From contig NZ_CP047226.1 in assembly GCF_009867135.1 (NCBI RefSeq), positions 1,860,001 to 1,924,000 on the forward strand: a DNA stretch of 64,000 bases, in the 5' to 3' direction. The translations under genes and the position numbers were made by a program. Below the pieces are notes generated by a model. The model was not told where the DNA came from. It saw only the letters and a list, made by a program, of their open reading frames with translations, and made no database searches. The stretch is from Moraxella osloensis. GTDB lineage: Bacteria > Pseudomonadota > Gammaproteobacteria > Pseudomonadales > Moraxellaceae. Positions within the stretch are counted from its first letter, which is position 1. The number at the start of each line of letters is the position of its first letter. Shown piece by piece: positions 63,846-64,000 of the stretch.

Positions 63846-64000
63846 AGCCTACCTACCCATTTAACCGACAAATAAAACTTAAACTACTGATAAAAAACGC
63901 TATCACACACGTTATAAAAATTGTGCAGCAAAGTGACTGTGAGTGACTTTGCAAACCATTGTTAACCGTTAGCTATCAACTTTAATACATTTGCTTTAAA
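63846..64000. other. Intergenic end of the window
   Basis: No gene or hairpin seen. It presumably contains the promoter of the MBL-fold gene. Confidence 0.5.

Overview
The window looks like a chromosome segment of a gamma-proteobacterium of the family Moraxellaceae, most likely a Moraxella (M. osloensis-like) species. This rests on gene content (pilT-pilU beside yggS, a lone gspE, a wax-ester-synthase-like acyltransferase, DUF2789 and DUF2799 proteins, gltIJKL), on moderate base composition, and on frequent AAGGA-type ribosome sites. It is inference, not a database match. No rRNA, tRNA, prophage or CRISPR array was seen.

Layout. 1-1.2 kb: an amino-acid ABC transporter (lipoprotein, cut by the window edge, and a HisP-like ATPase). 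1.4-4.05 kb: proA and a TnpB-only IS200/IS605-type element. 4.06-13.3 kb: a META-domain lipoprotein, GNAT enzymes, truD, a diguanylate cyclase, an NlpC/P60 hydrolase, yggS, and the type IV pilus retraction ATPases pilT and pilU. 13.4-22.7 kb: ribF, ileS, lspA and fkpB, normally one conserved block, here split between ribF and ileS by about 3.8 kb of accessory DNA. That DNA is an AT-rich HEPN-like gene cut in two by an IS4-type element (6-bp target duplication) plus an ISAs1-family element (9-bp target duplication). 22.8-26.2 kb: an unusual set of small cytosolic signalling-type genes (Roadblock/LC7, single PAS domain, PhnD-like binding protein without signal peptide, two unrecognised genes). 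26.6-28.8 kb: an olsB/olsA-like ornithine-lipid pair. 29.2-41.7 kb: hflX, two lytic transglycosylases, htpX, mdh, a degenerate RNase T2-like secreted protein, a methyltransferase, miaB, and a PD-(D/E)XK-like gene coupled to gspE. 43.3-50.9 kb: thiG, a WS/DGAT acyltransferase, gltIJKL, hslO and a dodecin. 51-64 kb: topA, an orphan ParA, ttcA, an AI-2E-family membrane protein, purM-purN, ubiA, a BioC-like methyltransferase and a metallo-beta-lactamase-fold protein.

Most striking observations. (1) Isoleucyl-tRNA synthetase is about 190 residues longer than usual because a complete-looking GNAT acetyltransferase domain (about 19164-19628) is nested in frame inside its editing-domain region. (2) The two AT-rich fragments flanking the IS4-type element join exactly in frame when the element and one target copy are removed, giving a 371-residue HEPN-like protein with an R-x4-H motif. 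(3) TnpB lacks the usual RuvC-II glutamate and has a candidate replacement 46 residues downstream. (4) There is a Roadblock-PAS-binding-protein gene set of unknown function. (5) A secreted RNase T2-like protein appears to have lost its catalytic histidines. (6) Short perfect tandem duplications of 12-19 bp are scattered through intergenic DNA and inside several genes.

Most other genes are ordinary housekeeping genes. Transcription units are often closed by strong hairpin-plus-T-run terminators, many of them bidirectional between convergent genes.
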